Below, piece after piece: positions 40,253 to 48,733 of a stretch of 64,000 nucleotides of DNA. The DNA is taken from positions 310,001 through 374,000 of the forward strand of contig NZ_BCZA01000004.1 in assembly GCF_001598475.1 (NCBI RefSeq). Reading direction: 5' to 3'. The notes below the pieces were generated by a model. That model ran no database searches. It saw only the letters and a list, made by a program, of their open reading frames with translations, and was not told where the DNA came from. This stretch comes from Pantoea agglomerans NBRC 102470 (GTDB lineage Bacteria > Pseudomonadota > Gammaproteobacteria > Enterobacterales > Enterobacteriaceae). Position 1 is the stretch's first letter. Each line of letters begins with the position of its first letter. The position numbers and the translations under genes are program-made.

Positions 40253-41557
40253 ATGCGTAAGATCAAAGGGTTACGCTGGTACATGATTGGACTGGTGACG
40301 CTCGGTACGGTGTTGGGGTATCTGACCCGTAACACCATTGCCGTGGCGGCCCCGACATTAATGTCAGAGCTGCATATCACCACGCAGCAGTACTCCTACA
40401 TAATTGCGGCCTATTCAGCCTGCTACACGCTGATGCAACCGGTGGCAGGTTATGTACTGGATCTGCTCGGCACCAAAGTCGGCTACGCGGTGTTTGCTAT
40501 TATGTGGGCGATTTTCTGTGCCGCTACGGCGATGGCGGGCAGCTGGGGCGGACTGGCGCTGGCACGTGGCGCAGTCGGTGCGGCTGAAGCGGCGATGATC
40601 CCGGCCGGACTGAAAGCGAGCAGCGAATGGTTCCCGGCTAAAGAGCGTTCGGTCGCCGTGGGCTACTTTAACGTGGGTTCGTCTATCGGTGCGATGCTGG
40701 CTCCGCCGCTGGTGGTCTGGGCGATCGTGGCGCACAGCTGGCAGATGGCATTTATCATGACCGGTGTGCTGAGCATGGCCTGGGCACTCAGCTGGCTGGT
40801 GTTTTACAAGCACCCGAAACAGCAGAAGAAGCTGAGCGATGAAGAGCGCGACTATATTATCTCCGGCCAGGAAGCGCAGCATCAGACCGGCAACACCCGC
40901 AAAATGTCAGCACTGGAGATTATCCGTAACCGCCAGTTCTGGGGTATTGCCCTGCCGCGCTTTCTGGCAGAACCGGCCTGGGGAACGTTCAACGCCTGGA
41001 TTCCGCTGTTTATGTTTAAGGTATACGGCTTCAATCTGAAAGAGATTGCGATGTTCGCCTGGATGCCGATGCTGTTCGCGGACTTCGGCTGCATCCTCGG
41101 TGGCTATCTGCCGCCGCTGTTTCAGCGCTGGTTCGGCGTTAACCTGATCGTCTCCCGCAAGATGGTCGTGACGATGGGTGCGGTGTTAATGATTGCGCCG
41201 GGCACCATCGGCCTGTTCACCAGCCCCTACGTCGCTATTGGTCTGCTGTGCATCGGCGGGTTTGCGCATCAGGCCCTCTCTGGCGCGCTGATCACCCTCT
41301 CCTCAGACGTTTTCGGCCGCAATGAAGTTGCCACGGCTAACGGCCTGACCGGCATGGCAGCCTGGACCGCCAGCACCATGTTTGCGCTGGTGGTCGGTGC
41401 ACTGGCCGATACGCTGGGCTTCAGCCCACTGTTTGCCGCGCTGGCGGTGTTTGATCTGCTGGGTGCCGTCGTTATCTGGACGGTTCTGAAAAATAAACCC
41501 ATTTCAGAGCTGAATGCCGAAGCCGTTATTCCGCAGGCCAGCGCCGTTCGCAGTTAA
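40253..41557 (+). CDS. exuT: Hexuronate transporter (MFS)
   Basis: A 434-residue major-facilitator permease for galacturonate and glucuronate. It has twelve hydrophobic spans, with the start [20 protein letters not shown] and the segment [20 protein letters not shown] typical of the anion:cation symporter branch. ATG 40253 follows AGAGG. It is divergent from uxaCBA across a 399-base region holding two operators and is followed by exuR, the standard arrangement. Confidence 0.95.
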   Translation: MRKIKGLRWYMIGLVTLGTVLGYLTRNTIAVAAPTLMSELHITTQQYSYIIAAYSACYTLMQPVAGYVLDLLGTKVGYAVFAIMWAIFCAATAMAGSWGGLALARGAVGAAEAAMIPAGLKASSEWFPAKERSVAVGYFNVGSSIGAMLAPPLVVWAIVAHSWQMAFIMTGVLSMAWALSWLVFYKHPKQQKKLSDEERDYIISGQEAQHQTGNTRKMSALEIIRNRQFWGIALPRFLAEPAWGTFNAWIPLFMFKVYGFNLKEIAMFAWMPMLFADFGCILGGYLPPLFQRWFGVNLIVSRKMVVTMGAVLMIAPGTIGLFTSPYVAIGLLCIGGFAHQALSGALITLSSDVFGRNEVATANGLTGMAAWTASTMFALVVGALADTLGFSPLFAALAVFDLLGAVVIWTVLKNKPISELNAEAVIPQASAVRS

Positions 41558-41563
41558 TCTGCC

Positions 41564-41583
41564 GGGCTGGCGCAAGCCAGCCC
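41564..41583. terminator. Hairpin after exuT
   Basis: GGGCTGGC and GCCAGCCC form an 8-base stem with loop GCAA. No long T-run follows (ATTTCCTC), so it may only reduce read-through into exuR or stabilise the exuT mRNA. Confidence 0.5.
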
Positions 41584-41601
41584 ATTTCCTCGCACCTCTT
41601 G

Positions 41602-41618
41602 AAGTGGTATAACAACTT
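41602..41618 (+). promoter_or_regulatory. ExuR-like operator before exuR
   Basis: AAGTGGTATAACAACTT is a good inverted repeat of AAGTKGT, 26-42 bases before the exuR start. Suggests autoregulation. Confidence 0.68.
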
Positions 41619-41643
41619 ATCTGTCTGCTACCAGGATTGTGCT

Positions 41644-42420
41644 ATGGACTTCACTGAATCCCGTCGACTTTATCAACAGCTGGCCAGCGAGCTGAAAAGC
41701 CGCATTGAAACCGGGATCTATCCGGTGGGTGACAAACTGCCTGCTGAGCGCCTGATTGCCGAAGAGATGGAAGTGAGCCGCACCGTCGTACGTGAAGCGA
41801 TCATCATGCTGGAAGTTGAAGGCTATGTTGAGGTCCGCAAAGGCTCGGGCATCCACGTCATTGCCAGCCAGCAGCAGAACCGCATCGCTTCCACCAGCAG
41901 TCAGCTGGAGTTCGCCACGTTTGGCCCCTTCGAACTGCTCCAGGCTCGTCAGCTGATTGAGAGTAATGTGGCCGAGTTCGCTGCAACGCAGGTAACGCGT
42001 CAGGACATTATCGACCTGATGGCGATTCAGGAAAAAGCCCGCCAGGAGGATCACTTCCGCGACTCCGAGTGGGATATGCAGTTTCATGTACGTATCGCGC
42101 AATCCACCCAGAACAGTGCCTTAGCCGCCATCGTTGAAAAAATGTGGCTGCATCGCCTGCACAATCCCTACTGGCTCAAACTTCACGAACACATCGACCA
42201 GCGCAGCATTCTCAGCTGGTGCGACGACCACGATCAGATTCTTAAAGCTCTGATGCGCAAAGATCCCGCCGCCAGCAAACTGGCGATGTGGCAACATCTG
42301 GAAAATACTAAACAGATGTTGTTTAACGCGACGGCGGATGATTTTGAATTTAACGTGGATCGATACATGTTTGGTGAGAATCCGGTCATCCTGCCTGATG
42401 GGTCCAATAACGCCCGCTAA
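41644..42420 (+). CDS. exuR: GntR-family hexuronate regulon repressor
   Basis: A 258-residue FadR-subfamily GntR repressor. The N-terminal winged helix contains [20 protein letters not shown] and [11 protein letters not shown]. The C-terminal all-helical ligand domain has the family's metal-site Asp and His residues ([20 protein letters not shown]). ATG 41644 gives [20 protein letters not shown] as in E. coli. It represses uxaCBA and exuT in the absence of hexuronates, in line with the three operators seen here. Confidence 0.95.
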   Translation: MDFTESRRLYQQLASELKSRIETGIYPVGDKLPAERLIAEEMEVSRTVVREAIIMLEVEGYVEVRKGSGIHVIASQQQNRIASTSSQLEFATFGPFELLQARQLIESNVAEFAATQVTRQDIIDLMAIQEKARQEDHFRDSEWDMQFHVRIAQSTQNSALAAIVEKMWLHRLHNPYWLKLHEHIDQRSILSWCDDHDQILKALMRKDPAASKLAMWQHLENTKQMLFNATADDFEFNVDRYMFGENPVILPDGSNNAR

Positions 42421-42744
42421 AAGTGCCTGAAAATGCCCTGAGATGGTCAGTTAATCTGCAATAGTGTCAGGTCATGTAAAGCTCCTTTTTACACGCCGTT
42501 TCACAAGGTAAAACTCCTGTTCGCCAGAGAGTTTTCCTGTCTCAGACAGGCGATTTTTGTTACAGTTATCGCCCTTTTATTACCCTTTGCGACTGGGGGT
42601 TATAAAGTCGCTGATTTAACAATCAATTCTGGAAGGATCCGGAAAATCCCGCCCAGGCTGCGCTCCTAAAATTTATAACGAAATGCCGGTCTGCGTTTAA
42701 GTCCCTGTGGGACATGTTTAACAATGATGTTCAGGAATGAATTG
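42421..42744. other. exuR-yqjA intergenic leader
   Basis: 324 bases with no ORF seen. It contains GTAAA words near 42476 and 42509 that recall CpxR half-sites; CpxR activates yqjA in E. coli. A paired GTAAA-N5-GTAAA box is not present, so regulation is not claimed. Confidence 0.4.
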
Positions 42745-43419
42745 ATGGATATTTTGCAATCGTTGCTGCATGCCCTCTGGCAGCAGGACTACGAAACCCT
42801 CTCCGATCCCACGCTGGTATGGGCCATTTACGGCGTGCTGTTTATGATTTTGTTTTTAGAAAATGGCCTTCTTCCCGCTGCATTTCTGCCGGGTGACAGT
42901 CTGCTGATTCTGGTCGGCGTACTGATTGCTAAAGGCACCATGAGCTTCCCCCTGACGATTCTGGTGTTAACGACCGGTGCCAGTCTTGGCTGCTGGGTGA
43001 GCTACTTACAGGGCCGCTGGCTGGGTAACACGCCCACGGTACAGAAATGGCTCTCCCATCTTCCTGCCCAGTATCATCTGCGCGCGCACAGCATGTTCCA
43101 TCGCCACGGCTTATCTGCCCTGCTGATTGGTCGCTTTATCGCGTTTGTGCGTACTCTGCTGCCTACCATCGCCGGATTGTCAGGCCTCAGTAATGCCCGC
43201 TTTCAGTTCTTTAACTGGGTAAGTGCGTTCCTGTGGGTGGTGATTCTGACCGTTATCGGCTTCGCGCTGGGTAAAACCCCGATTTTCCGTCGTTATGAAG
43301 ATGAGATGATGTTCTTCCTGATGATGCTGCCGCTGGCGCTGCTGGTGTTTGGTCTGGTGGGATCGCTGGTGGTGATATGGCGTAAGCGTCAGGCGAATCA
43401 GAACGGGAAAGCCGAGTAA
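42745..43419 (+). CDS. yqjA: DedA-family membrane protein YqjA
   Basis: A 224-residue DedA protein, inner membrane, needed in E. coli for proton-motive-force-linked functions and alkaline pH growth. Diagnostic motifs are [20 protein letters not shown] and [23 protein letters not shown] 42745 ([14 protein letters not shown]) follows AGGA and matches the E. coli start. Its stop overlaps the mzrA start by one base. Confidence 0.94.
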   Translation: MDILQSLLHALWQQDYETLSDPTLVWAIYGVLFMILFLENGLLPAAFLPGDSLLILVGVLIAKGTMSFPLTILVLTTGASLGCWVSYLQGRWLGNTPTVQKWLSHLPAQYHLRAHSMFHRHGLSALLIGRFIAFVRTLLPTIAGLSGLSNARFQFFNWVSAFLWVVILTVIGFALGKTPIFRRYEDEMMFFLMMLPLALLVFGLVGSLVVIWRKRQANQNGKAE

Positions 43420-43766
43420 TGAAACTGCTGCAGGCTATTCCTAAACGGTGGTTACCGTGGTTGATCGCTGGCGTCTTTGCGCTGGTCGCGCTTTGTGTGG
43501 TCCCCGGTCTGATGAAGCACGAGACGGTAGTGCAGATTCGGGTTTCCCATGCTGGCGCCACCCTGCCCGATGGTTTTTATCTCTACCAGCAATTAAGTGC
43601 GCAGGGTATTCGTATCAAAAGCATTACGCCTGCGGGTGATGCACTGATCATCCATTTTGATAGCGAAGAGCAGAGCCTGGCGGCCCAGAAGGTGTTACGC
43701 CGTCTGCTGCCACAGGGCTTTATTGTGGCGCAGCACGATCACTCTCAGCACCTCTCACTGGCGTAA
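43419..43766 (+). CDS. mzrA: EnvZ/OmpR modulator MzrA
   Basis: A 115-residue single-span protein (YqjB): a short basic cytoplasmic start, a membrane segment ([20 protein letters not shown]) and a periplasmic domain. E. coli MzrA (127 residues) binds EnvZ and links the Cpx and EnvZ/OmpR systems. Overlaps yqjA by one base. Confidence 0.9.
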   Translation: MKLLQAIPKRWLPWLIAGVFALVALCVVPGLMKHETVVQIRVSHAGATLPDGFYLYQQLSAQGIRIKSITPAGDALIIHFDSEEQSLAAQKVLRRLLPQGFIVAQHDHSQHLSLA

Positions 43767-43790
43767 TCCCCCGACTCCCCTCTCCTTTTC

Positions 43791-43827
43791 AGACCGTCGC
43801 GCCATCGCTCGCCGGTCTGAAAGGCGC
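43791..43827. repeat. Hairpin after mzrA
   Basis: TTTCAGACCG and CGGTCTGAAA form a 10-base stem around a GC-rich loop. There is no T-run. Probable mRNA-stabilising structure at the end of yqjA-mzrA. Confidence 0.5.
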
Positions 43828-43960
43828 TCTATCTCCCGGTCTTCTTTGAACTTTTTACTATGGGTGTCTATGCTTAAGCGAGAGTCGATTCTTAGCACCC
43901 GCAGCCATATGATTACGCGGGTGATGACGGATCAGGTCGCAATGGAAGGGTCCAGGACCA

Positions 43961-44335
43961 ATGAAATATCAAGTATTACTGGGAGTCGCGCTGTTTTCGC
44001 TGTCGGGTTCGCTGCTGGCGGCGGAATCGCTGTGTGAGCAGAAAGAGCAGGATATTCAGCGTGAAATCGGGATGGCGCAGAAGCATAACAACCAGCGCCG
44101 GGTTAACGGTCTGGAGCGCGCGCTGACAGAAGTCCGGGCCGATTGCAGCGACAAAAAGCTCGAGGCCGCCCATCTGGAAAGAATTAACGCTCAGAAGCAG
44201 AAAGTTGCTGAGCGTGAGCACGCACTCAGGGAAGAGCGTGAAGAGGGCCATGACAAGGAGAAGATTGCTAAGCGACAACAAAAACTGGATGAAGCGCGCC
44301 GGGAGCTGAAAAAGTTACAGGCGGAGCCCTATTAA
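43961..44335 (+). CDS. yqjC: DUF1090 periplasmic protein YqjC
   Basis: A 124-residue exported protein: signal peptide (MKYQVLLGVALFSLSGSLLA, cleaved after LLAA), then a charged coiled coil (EREHALREEREEGHDKEKIA). Two cysteines (CEQKEQ, DCSDK) may form a disulfide. First of the yqjCDEK series; function unknown. Confidence 0.9.
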   Translation: MKYQVLLGVALFSLSGSLLAAESLCEQKEQDIQREIGMAQKHNNQRRVNGLERALTEVRADCSDKKLEAAHLERINAQKQKVAEREHALREEREEGHDKEKIAKRQQKLDEARRELKKLQAEPY

Positions 44336-44370
44336 TCGGAACTAACCAACTGATGTTAAAGGAGTATTTT

Positions 44371-44676
44371 ATGTCTAAAGACACATCATCGGAACATTTG
44401 CGTGCTGAACTGAAAAACCTGGCCGATACCCTGGAAGAGGTGCTGAGCAGCAGCACTGAAAAATCCAAAGGCGAGCTGGATAAACTTCGCAATAAAGCGC
44501 GTGTGGCGCTGGATAGCTCACGTGAACGTCTGGGCGAATCAAGCGAGCGCATTGCTGCGACCACCCGCGAAGCGGCGCAAAAAGCCGAAGGCTACGTGCG
44601 TGAAAATCCATGGCATGGTGTGGGTATCGGTGCAGCGATTGGCGTCGCACTGGGCATGCTCATTTCGCGTCGATAA
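44371..44676 (+). CDS. yqjD: Ribosome-associated membrane protein YqjD (DUF883)
   Basis: A 101-residue tail-anchored protein. It has an amphipathic coiled coil (LAELKNLADTLEEVL-type heptads) and a C-terminal span (GVGIGAAIGVALGMLISRR). E. coli YqjD is an RpoS-dependent inner-membrane protein that binds ribosomes in stationary phase. ATG 44371 after AAAGGAG; two bases separate it from yqjE. Confidence 0.92.
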   Translation: MSKDTSSEHLRAELKNLADTLEEVLSSSTEKSKGELDKLRNKARVALDSSRERLGESSERIAATTREAAQKAEGYVRENPWHGVGIGAAIGVALGMLISRR

Positions 44677-44678
44677 TT

Positions 44679-45074
44679 ATGGCTGACTCACAGCATAACC
44701 ACGGCCCGGCTAAAGGGGTCATTAACATCGGCCAGCGCATTGTTACCACGCTGGTTGGCATGGTCGAGACACGCGTTCGTCTGGCAGTGGTGGAACTGGA
44801 GCACGAGAAAGCTAACCTGATTCAGCTGCTGTTGATGGTTGGCCTGACAATGCTGTTCACTGCATTTGGTCTGATGAGCCTGATGGTTCTGATTATCTGG
44901 GCAGTGGATGCGCAGTACCGTCTGATGGCCATTGGCATCACGACCGGCACGCTGCTACTGCTGGCGGTTATTCTGGGGCTCTGGACGCTTCACAAATCAC
45001 GTCAGTCCACGCTGTTGCGCCACACGCGCAAGGAGCTGGAAACAGACCGGGATTTACTTGAGGACCAGCGCTGA
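44679..45074 (+). CDS. yqjE: Membrane protein YqjE
   Basis: A 131-residue protein of the DUF1469 (holin-like) family. It has two central spans (LIQLLLMVGLTMLFTAFGLM and ITTGTLLLLAVILGLWTL) between charged ends. Start MADSQHNHGPAKG at 44679. Its stop overlaps the yqjK start (ATGA). Function unknown; co-expressed with yqjD in E. coli. Confidence 0.91.
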   Translation: MADSQHNHGPAKGVINIGQRIVTTLVGMVETRVRLAVVELEHEKANLIQLLLMVGLTMLFTAFGLMSLMVLIIWAVDAQYRLMAIGITTGTLLLLAVILGLWTLHKSRQSTLLRHTRKELETDRDLLEDQR

Positions 45075-45358
45075 TGAGCCGCCGCGAGCGTGAAGAACGC
45101 ATCCATGAACTGCTTAAGCATGTGCAGCAGCAGCGGCTGGATTTAAGCGCTGCGCGGCGTGACTGGCTGGAAGGCACCGCCCATTACGATCGCGGCTGGT
45201 TCACCTTCCTCAGCTTACGCCGCTACCTGGCCATTGGCAGCAGTGCGCTGGCTATCTACTCCGTTCGCAGTCCCAACATGCTGTTACGCTGGGTAAAACG
45301 GGGATTCGGCGCCTGGAGTACCTGGCGCATGATCAAGTCCGCTCTGCCACCGCGTTAA
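45074..45358 (+). CDS. yqjK: YqjK-like protein
   Basis: A 94-residue protein with an N-terminal basic coiled coil (SRREREERIHELLKHVQQQR) and a hydrophobic segment (YLAIGSSALAIYSV). Overlaps yqjE by one base, last gene of yqjDEK. Function unknown. Confidence 0.9.
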   Translation: MSRREREERIHELLKHVQQQRLDLSAARRDWLEGTAHYDRGWFTFLSLRRYLAIGSSALAIYSVRSPNMLLRWVKRGFGAWSTWRMIKSALPPR

Positions 45359-45363
45359 TTTTG

Positions 45364-45394
45364 CTAAAAGCCGGTCCTGAAAAGGCCGGCTTTT
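45364..45394 (+). terminator. Intrinsic terminator of yqjCDEK
   Basis: AAAAGCCGG and CCGGCTTTT pair across about 11 bases, with a T-run included. Located just after yqjK. Confidence 0.85.
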
Positions 45395-45560
45395 CTTCAT
45401 CAGAATTTCTGAAAAACACTGACAGTATATCTCGCTTACAACCTTTCCACTCCGCGACTATCATCTCCAGCTATCAACCCAATGAACGCAATACTGCTTT
45501 CAGCGGGCATAAACCTTGCGGGCAGCTTGCCCTGCATCCCTGATAGCGCTGGAGTAAATG

Positions 45561-45974
45561 ATGAAAAAATTCGAAGACGTTGGTTTGTTACTGGCTCGCA
45601 TCCTGATGCCAATCCTGTTCATTACGGCTGGCTGGGGCAAAATCACCGGTTATGCAGGTACTCAGCAATATATGGAAGCAATGGGCGTCCCGGGCTTTAT
45701 GCTGCCGCTGGTTATCCTGCTGGAGTTTGGCGGCGGTCTGGCTATCCTGTTTGGTTTCCTGACCCGTTTCACTGCCCTGTTTACTGCAGGCTTCACCATC
45801 CTGACCGCGTTTCTGTTCCACAGTAACTTTGCCGAAGGCGTGAACCAGCTGATGTTCATGAAGAACCTCTCTATCGCCGGTGGTTTCCTGGTGTTAGGTC
45901 TGGTGGGTCCTGGTGCATACAGCATTGATCGCCTGATCAGCAAAAGAAAAACACAGCCAGCGATTGCGCGCTAA
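45561..45974 (+). CDS. yqjF: DoxX-family membrane protein YqjF
   Basis: A 137-residue DoxX protein with four spans. Diagnostic segments are LLLARILMPILFITAGWGKI and VILLEFGGGLAILFG. ATG 45561 (MKKFEDVG) is preferred, with GGAG six bases upstream; ATG 45558 is adjacent. E. coli YqjF is induced by aromatic hydroquinone-type compounds. It pairs functionally with the hydroquinone reductase gene that follows. Confidence 0.92.
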   Translation: MKKFEDVGLLLARILMPILFITAGWGKITGYAGTQQYMEAMGVPGFMLPLVILLEFGGGLAILFGFLTRFTALFTAGFTILTAFLFHSNFAEGVNQLMFMKNLSIAGGFLVLGLVGPGAYSIDRLISKRKTQPAIAR

Positions 45975-46007
45975 TCTCACATAAAGCGTAATGCCACATA
46001 TACTTAG

Positions 46008-46038
46008 CAGGGCGGGGACATTTCCCCGCCCTGTTTGC
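46008..46038 (+). terminator. Hairpin between yqjF and yqjG
   Basis: CAGGGCGGGGA and TCCCCGCCCTG form an 11-base stem with loop CAT, followed by TTTG. A strong stem with a short T-run. Confidence 0.65.
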
Positions 46039-46050
46039 ATTGGAGCCATT

Positions 46051-47025
46051 ATGGGACAGTTAATTGACGGTGTCTGGCATGACACCTGGTACGACACCAA
46101 ATCTACCGGCGGACGCTTCAAGCGTTCAGAGTCGGCTTTCCGCAACTGGGTTACCGCGGATGGCAGTGCTGGCCCGGTGGGTAAAGCGGGATTTGTCGCC
46201 GAACGCGACCGCTATCATCTTTATGTCTCGCTGGCCTGCCCCTGGGCGCACCGCACGCTGCTGATGCGTCAGCTGAAGGGCCTGGATAGCATGATCGATG
46301 TCTCCGTGGTGCATCCGCTGATGCTGGAGAATGGCTGGACGTTCGATGATAGTTTTCAGGATGCGACTGGCGATAAGCTCTACCAGAATGAGTTCCTCTA
46401 TCAGCTCTATCTGCACGCCGATCCGCAATACAGTGGCCGCGTAACCGTGCCGGTATTGTGGGACAAGCAGCAGAACACCATCGTCAGCAATGAGTCTGCC
46501 GATATCATCCGCATGTTCAACAGTGCGTTTGATGCTGTCGGTGCCCGTGCCGGGGATTATTATCCTGTTGCTCTGCACGAAAAGATTGATGAACTGAATA
46601 GCTGGATCTACGACACCGTGAACAACGGCGTTTACAAAGCAGGCTTTGCCACTTCTCAGTCCGCTTACGACGAGGCAGTCACTGCGCTGTTCCATTCGCT
46701 GTCGCGGCTGGAGCAGATTTTAGGCCAGCATCGCTATCTTACTGGCGATCAATTGACCGAAGCGGATCTGCGGTTGTGGACCACACTGGTGCGATTTGAT
46801 CCGGTCTATGTGACCCACTTTAAATGCGATCGCCATCGCATCAGTGACTACAGAAACCTGAGTGGTTTCCTACGTGATATCTATCAGATGCCTGGTATCG
46901 CAGAGACGGTTAATCTGCCGCATATTCGTCATCACTACTATTGCAGCCATAAGACCATCAACCCGAACGGCGTCATTTCGCTGGGCCCGGCGTTTGACTG
47001 GGATGAACCGCACGGCCGCGGTTAA
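46051..47025 (+). CDS. yqjG: Glutathionyl-hydroquinone reductase YqjG
   Basis: A 324-residue Xi-class glutathione transferase that reduces glutathionyl-hydroquinones. The catalytic cysteine is in SLACPWAHRTLLMR. The C-terminal helical domain ends in the ALGPAFDWDEPHG-type tail (SLGPAFDWDEPHGRG). ATG 46051 begins MGQLIDGVWHDTWYDTKSTG. Converges on rnpB. Confidence 0.94.
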   Translation: MGQLIDGVWHDTWYDTKSTGGRFKRSESAFRNWVTADGSAGPVGKAGFVAERDRYHLYVSLACPWAHRTLLMRQLKGLDSMIDVSVVHPLMLENGWTFDDSFQDATGDKLYQNEFLYQLYLHADPQYSGRVTVPVLWDKQQNTIVSNESADIIRMFNSAFDAVGARAGDYYPVALHEKIDELNSWIYDTVNNGVYKAGFATSQSAYDEAVTALFHSLSRLEQILGQHRYLTGDQLTEADLRLWTTLVRFDPVYVTHFKCDRHRISDYRNLSGFLRDIYQMPGIAETVNLPHIRHHYYCSHKTINPNGVISLGPAFDWDEPHGRG

Positions 47026-47087
47026 GCTGCCTGCATATCGCGCAGGGAGCAGATACAATCTGACCGCAATGACAATCTAAACGCGAA

Positions 47088-47190
47088 GGGAACAGGGTCA
47101 GAAGAGGAAAGCGTCCCGCGCCAGGGATGGCGCGGGCCGAGCATGTCAGGGATGACGGATTTTGCGACTTTCCGATCTGACCCTGTTTCC
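47088..47190. repeat. Palindromic intergenic element, copy 2
   Basis: Outer arms AACAGGGTCAGA / TCTGACCCTGTT (12 bases perfect, extendable by a G-T and two G-C pairs) enclose the shared core. The core has an inner stem GGAAAG/CTTTCC and a central hairpin CCCGCGCC-AGGGAT-GGCGCGGG. Compared with copy 1, the inner stem changes C to G on the left and G to C on the right, so pairing is kept. It lies between convergent yqjG and rnpB. Confidence 0.85.
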
Positions 47191-47242
47191 TTTGCAGGCG
47201 CGATCTCACCGCTGACCTTCAAACCACCGCGCGTCACAAAGC

Positions 47243-47268
47243 AAAAACCCCGCCGAAGCGGGGTTTTT
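47243..47268 (-). terminator. Second, duplicated rnpB terminator
   Basis: AAAAACCCCGC-CGAA-GCGGGGTTTTT, identical to the proximal one 117 bases away. A back-up terminator produced by the repeat. Confidence 0.85.
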
Positions 47269-47359
47269 GATAAAAAGTCGAAGCTGACCGTTAAGCCGCG
47301 TTCTTTTCATATAAAGCGTCGTGGGCAGTCATTCATCCTGTCACCGCGCGTCACAAAGC

Positions 47360-47385
47360 AAAAACCCCGCCGAAGCGGGGTTTTT
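47360..47385 (-). terminator. Proximal rnpB terminator
   Basis: AAAAACCCCGC-CGAA-GCGGGGTTTTT: a six-base GC stem extended by A/T pairs, with runs on both sides. It lies just past the mature 3' end of RNase P RNA. Confidence 0.92.
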
Positions 47386-47392
47386 GATAAAG

Positions 47393-47771
<379 letters not shown>

Positions 47772-47779
47772 GGCGCGGG

Positions 47780-47808
47780 ATAATAGGACATTCGCCGGCG
47801 TTTGTCAC
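47780..47808 (-). promoter_or_regulatory. rnpB promoter
   Basis: On the minus strand -35 GTGACA, 17-base spacer, -10 TATTAT, then the GC-rich discriminator CCCGCGCC before the RNA start at 47771. The GC-rich discriminator is typical of stringently controlled stable-RNA promoters. It overlaps the last bases of rsmI. Confidence 0.75.
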
Positions 47809-48671
47809 GCCTCTTGCTGCTCCAGCGCATACTTATAAAGCGCATTTTTCTTCACGCTGTGGATCTCAGCGGTCAGCGCAGCCGCGCGTTTCAACGGCAG
47901 CTCTTTTTGCAGCAGCGCCAGCGTACGCAGCGCATCGGCCGGTAACGCATCTTCATCATCGGTCTTGTACCCTTCGACAATCAGCACCATCTCGCCTTTG
48001 CGACGATTCTCATCTTCTTTTACCCACGCCAGCAGCTCGCCGACCGGTGCACCGTAGATCGACTCCCAGGTTTTGGTCAGCTCGCGCGCCAGCACCACGT
48101 AGCGTTCGGCACCCAGCTCACTCACCATATCCTGCAGGCTGTCGATCAGACGGTGGGTCGACTCATAGAAAATCAGCGTGCGCGGCTCCTGCACCAGCGC
48201 CCGCAGGGCGTCGCAACGGCCTTTGGTTTTCGCGGGCAGAAACCCTTCGTAACAGAAACGATCGGATGGCAGTCCTGCGGCACTTAATGCAGCAATGGCA
48301 GCACAGGCGCCCGGCAGCGGCACCACACGAATGCCCGCTTCACGGCAGCGACGCACCAGATGGTAGCCCGGATCGTTGATCAGCGGCGTGCCAGCATCAG
48401 AAACTAAGGCTATGCTTTGACCCTCCTGCAGCTTCGTCAGCAGCAGTTCAGCCTTGTGCTGCTCGTTGTGGTCATGAAGTGAGAAGAGTCGCGCATTGAT
48501 GGCGAAATGTTGTAGCAACAGTCCGGTATGACGTGTATCTTCCGCAGCGACCAGATCGACGCTCGAAAGCACCGTCAGCGCCCGCTGGGTGATATCACCC
48601 AAATTACCAATCGGGGTTGGAACGATGTAGAGCGTGCTGGCAGAAATCTCTGCCCGATCGAGTTGTTTCAT
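47805..48671 (-). CDS. rsmI: 16S rRNA 2'-O-ribose C1402 methyltransferase
   Basis: A 288-residue RsmI (YraL), a tetrapyrrole-methylase-fold enzyme modifying C1402 of 16S rRNA. The family N-terminus [19 protein letters not shown] and [19 protein letters not shown] are diagnostic, ending [15 protein letters not shown]. Divergent from lpoA over 62 bases. Its 3' end overlaps the rnpB promoter. Confidence 0.96.
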   Translation of the reverse strand: MKQLDRAEISASTLYIVPTPIGNLGDITQRALTVLSSVDLVAAEDTRHTGLLLQHFAINARLFSLHDHNEQHKAELLLTKLQEGQSIALVSDAGTPLINDPGYHLVRRCREAGIRVVPLPGACAAIAALSAAGLPSDRFCYEGFLPAKTKGRCDALRALVQEPRTLIFYESTHRLIDSLQDMVSELGAERYVVLARELTKTWESIYGAPVGELLAWVKEDENRRKGEMVLIVEGYKTDDEDALPADALRTLALLQKELPLKRAAALTAEIHSVKKNALYKYALEQQEA

Positions 48672-48733
48672 TGTTTCATCCGAATTGCCGATTTAATATT
48701 GAGCATCTTGAAAAAAACATCACTGGATACAGT

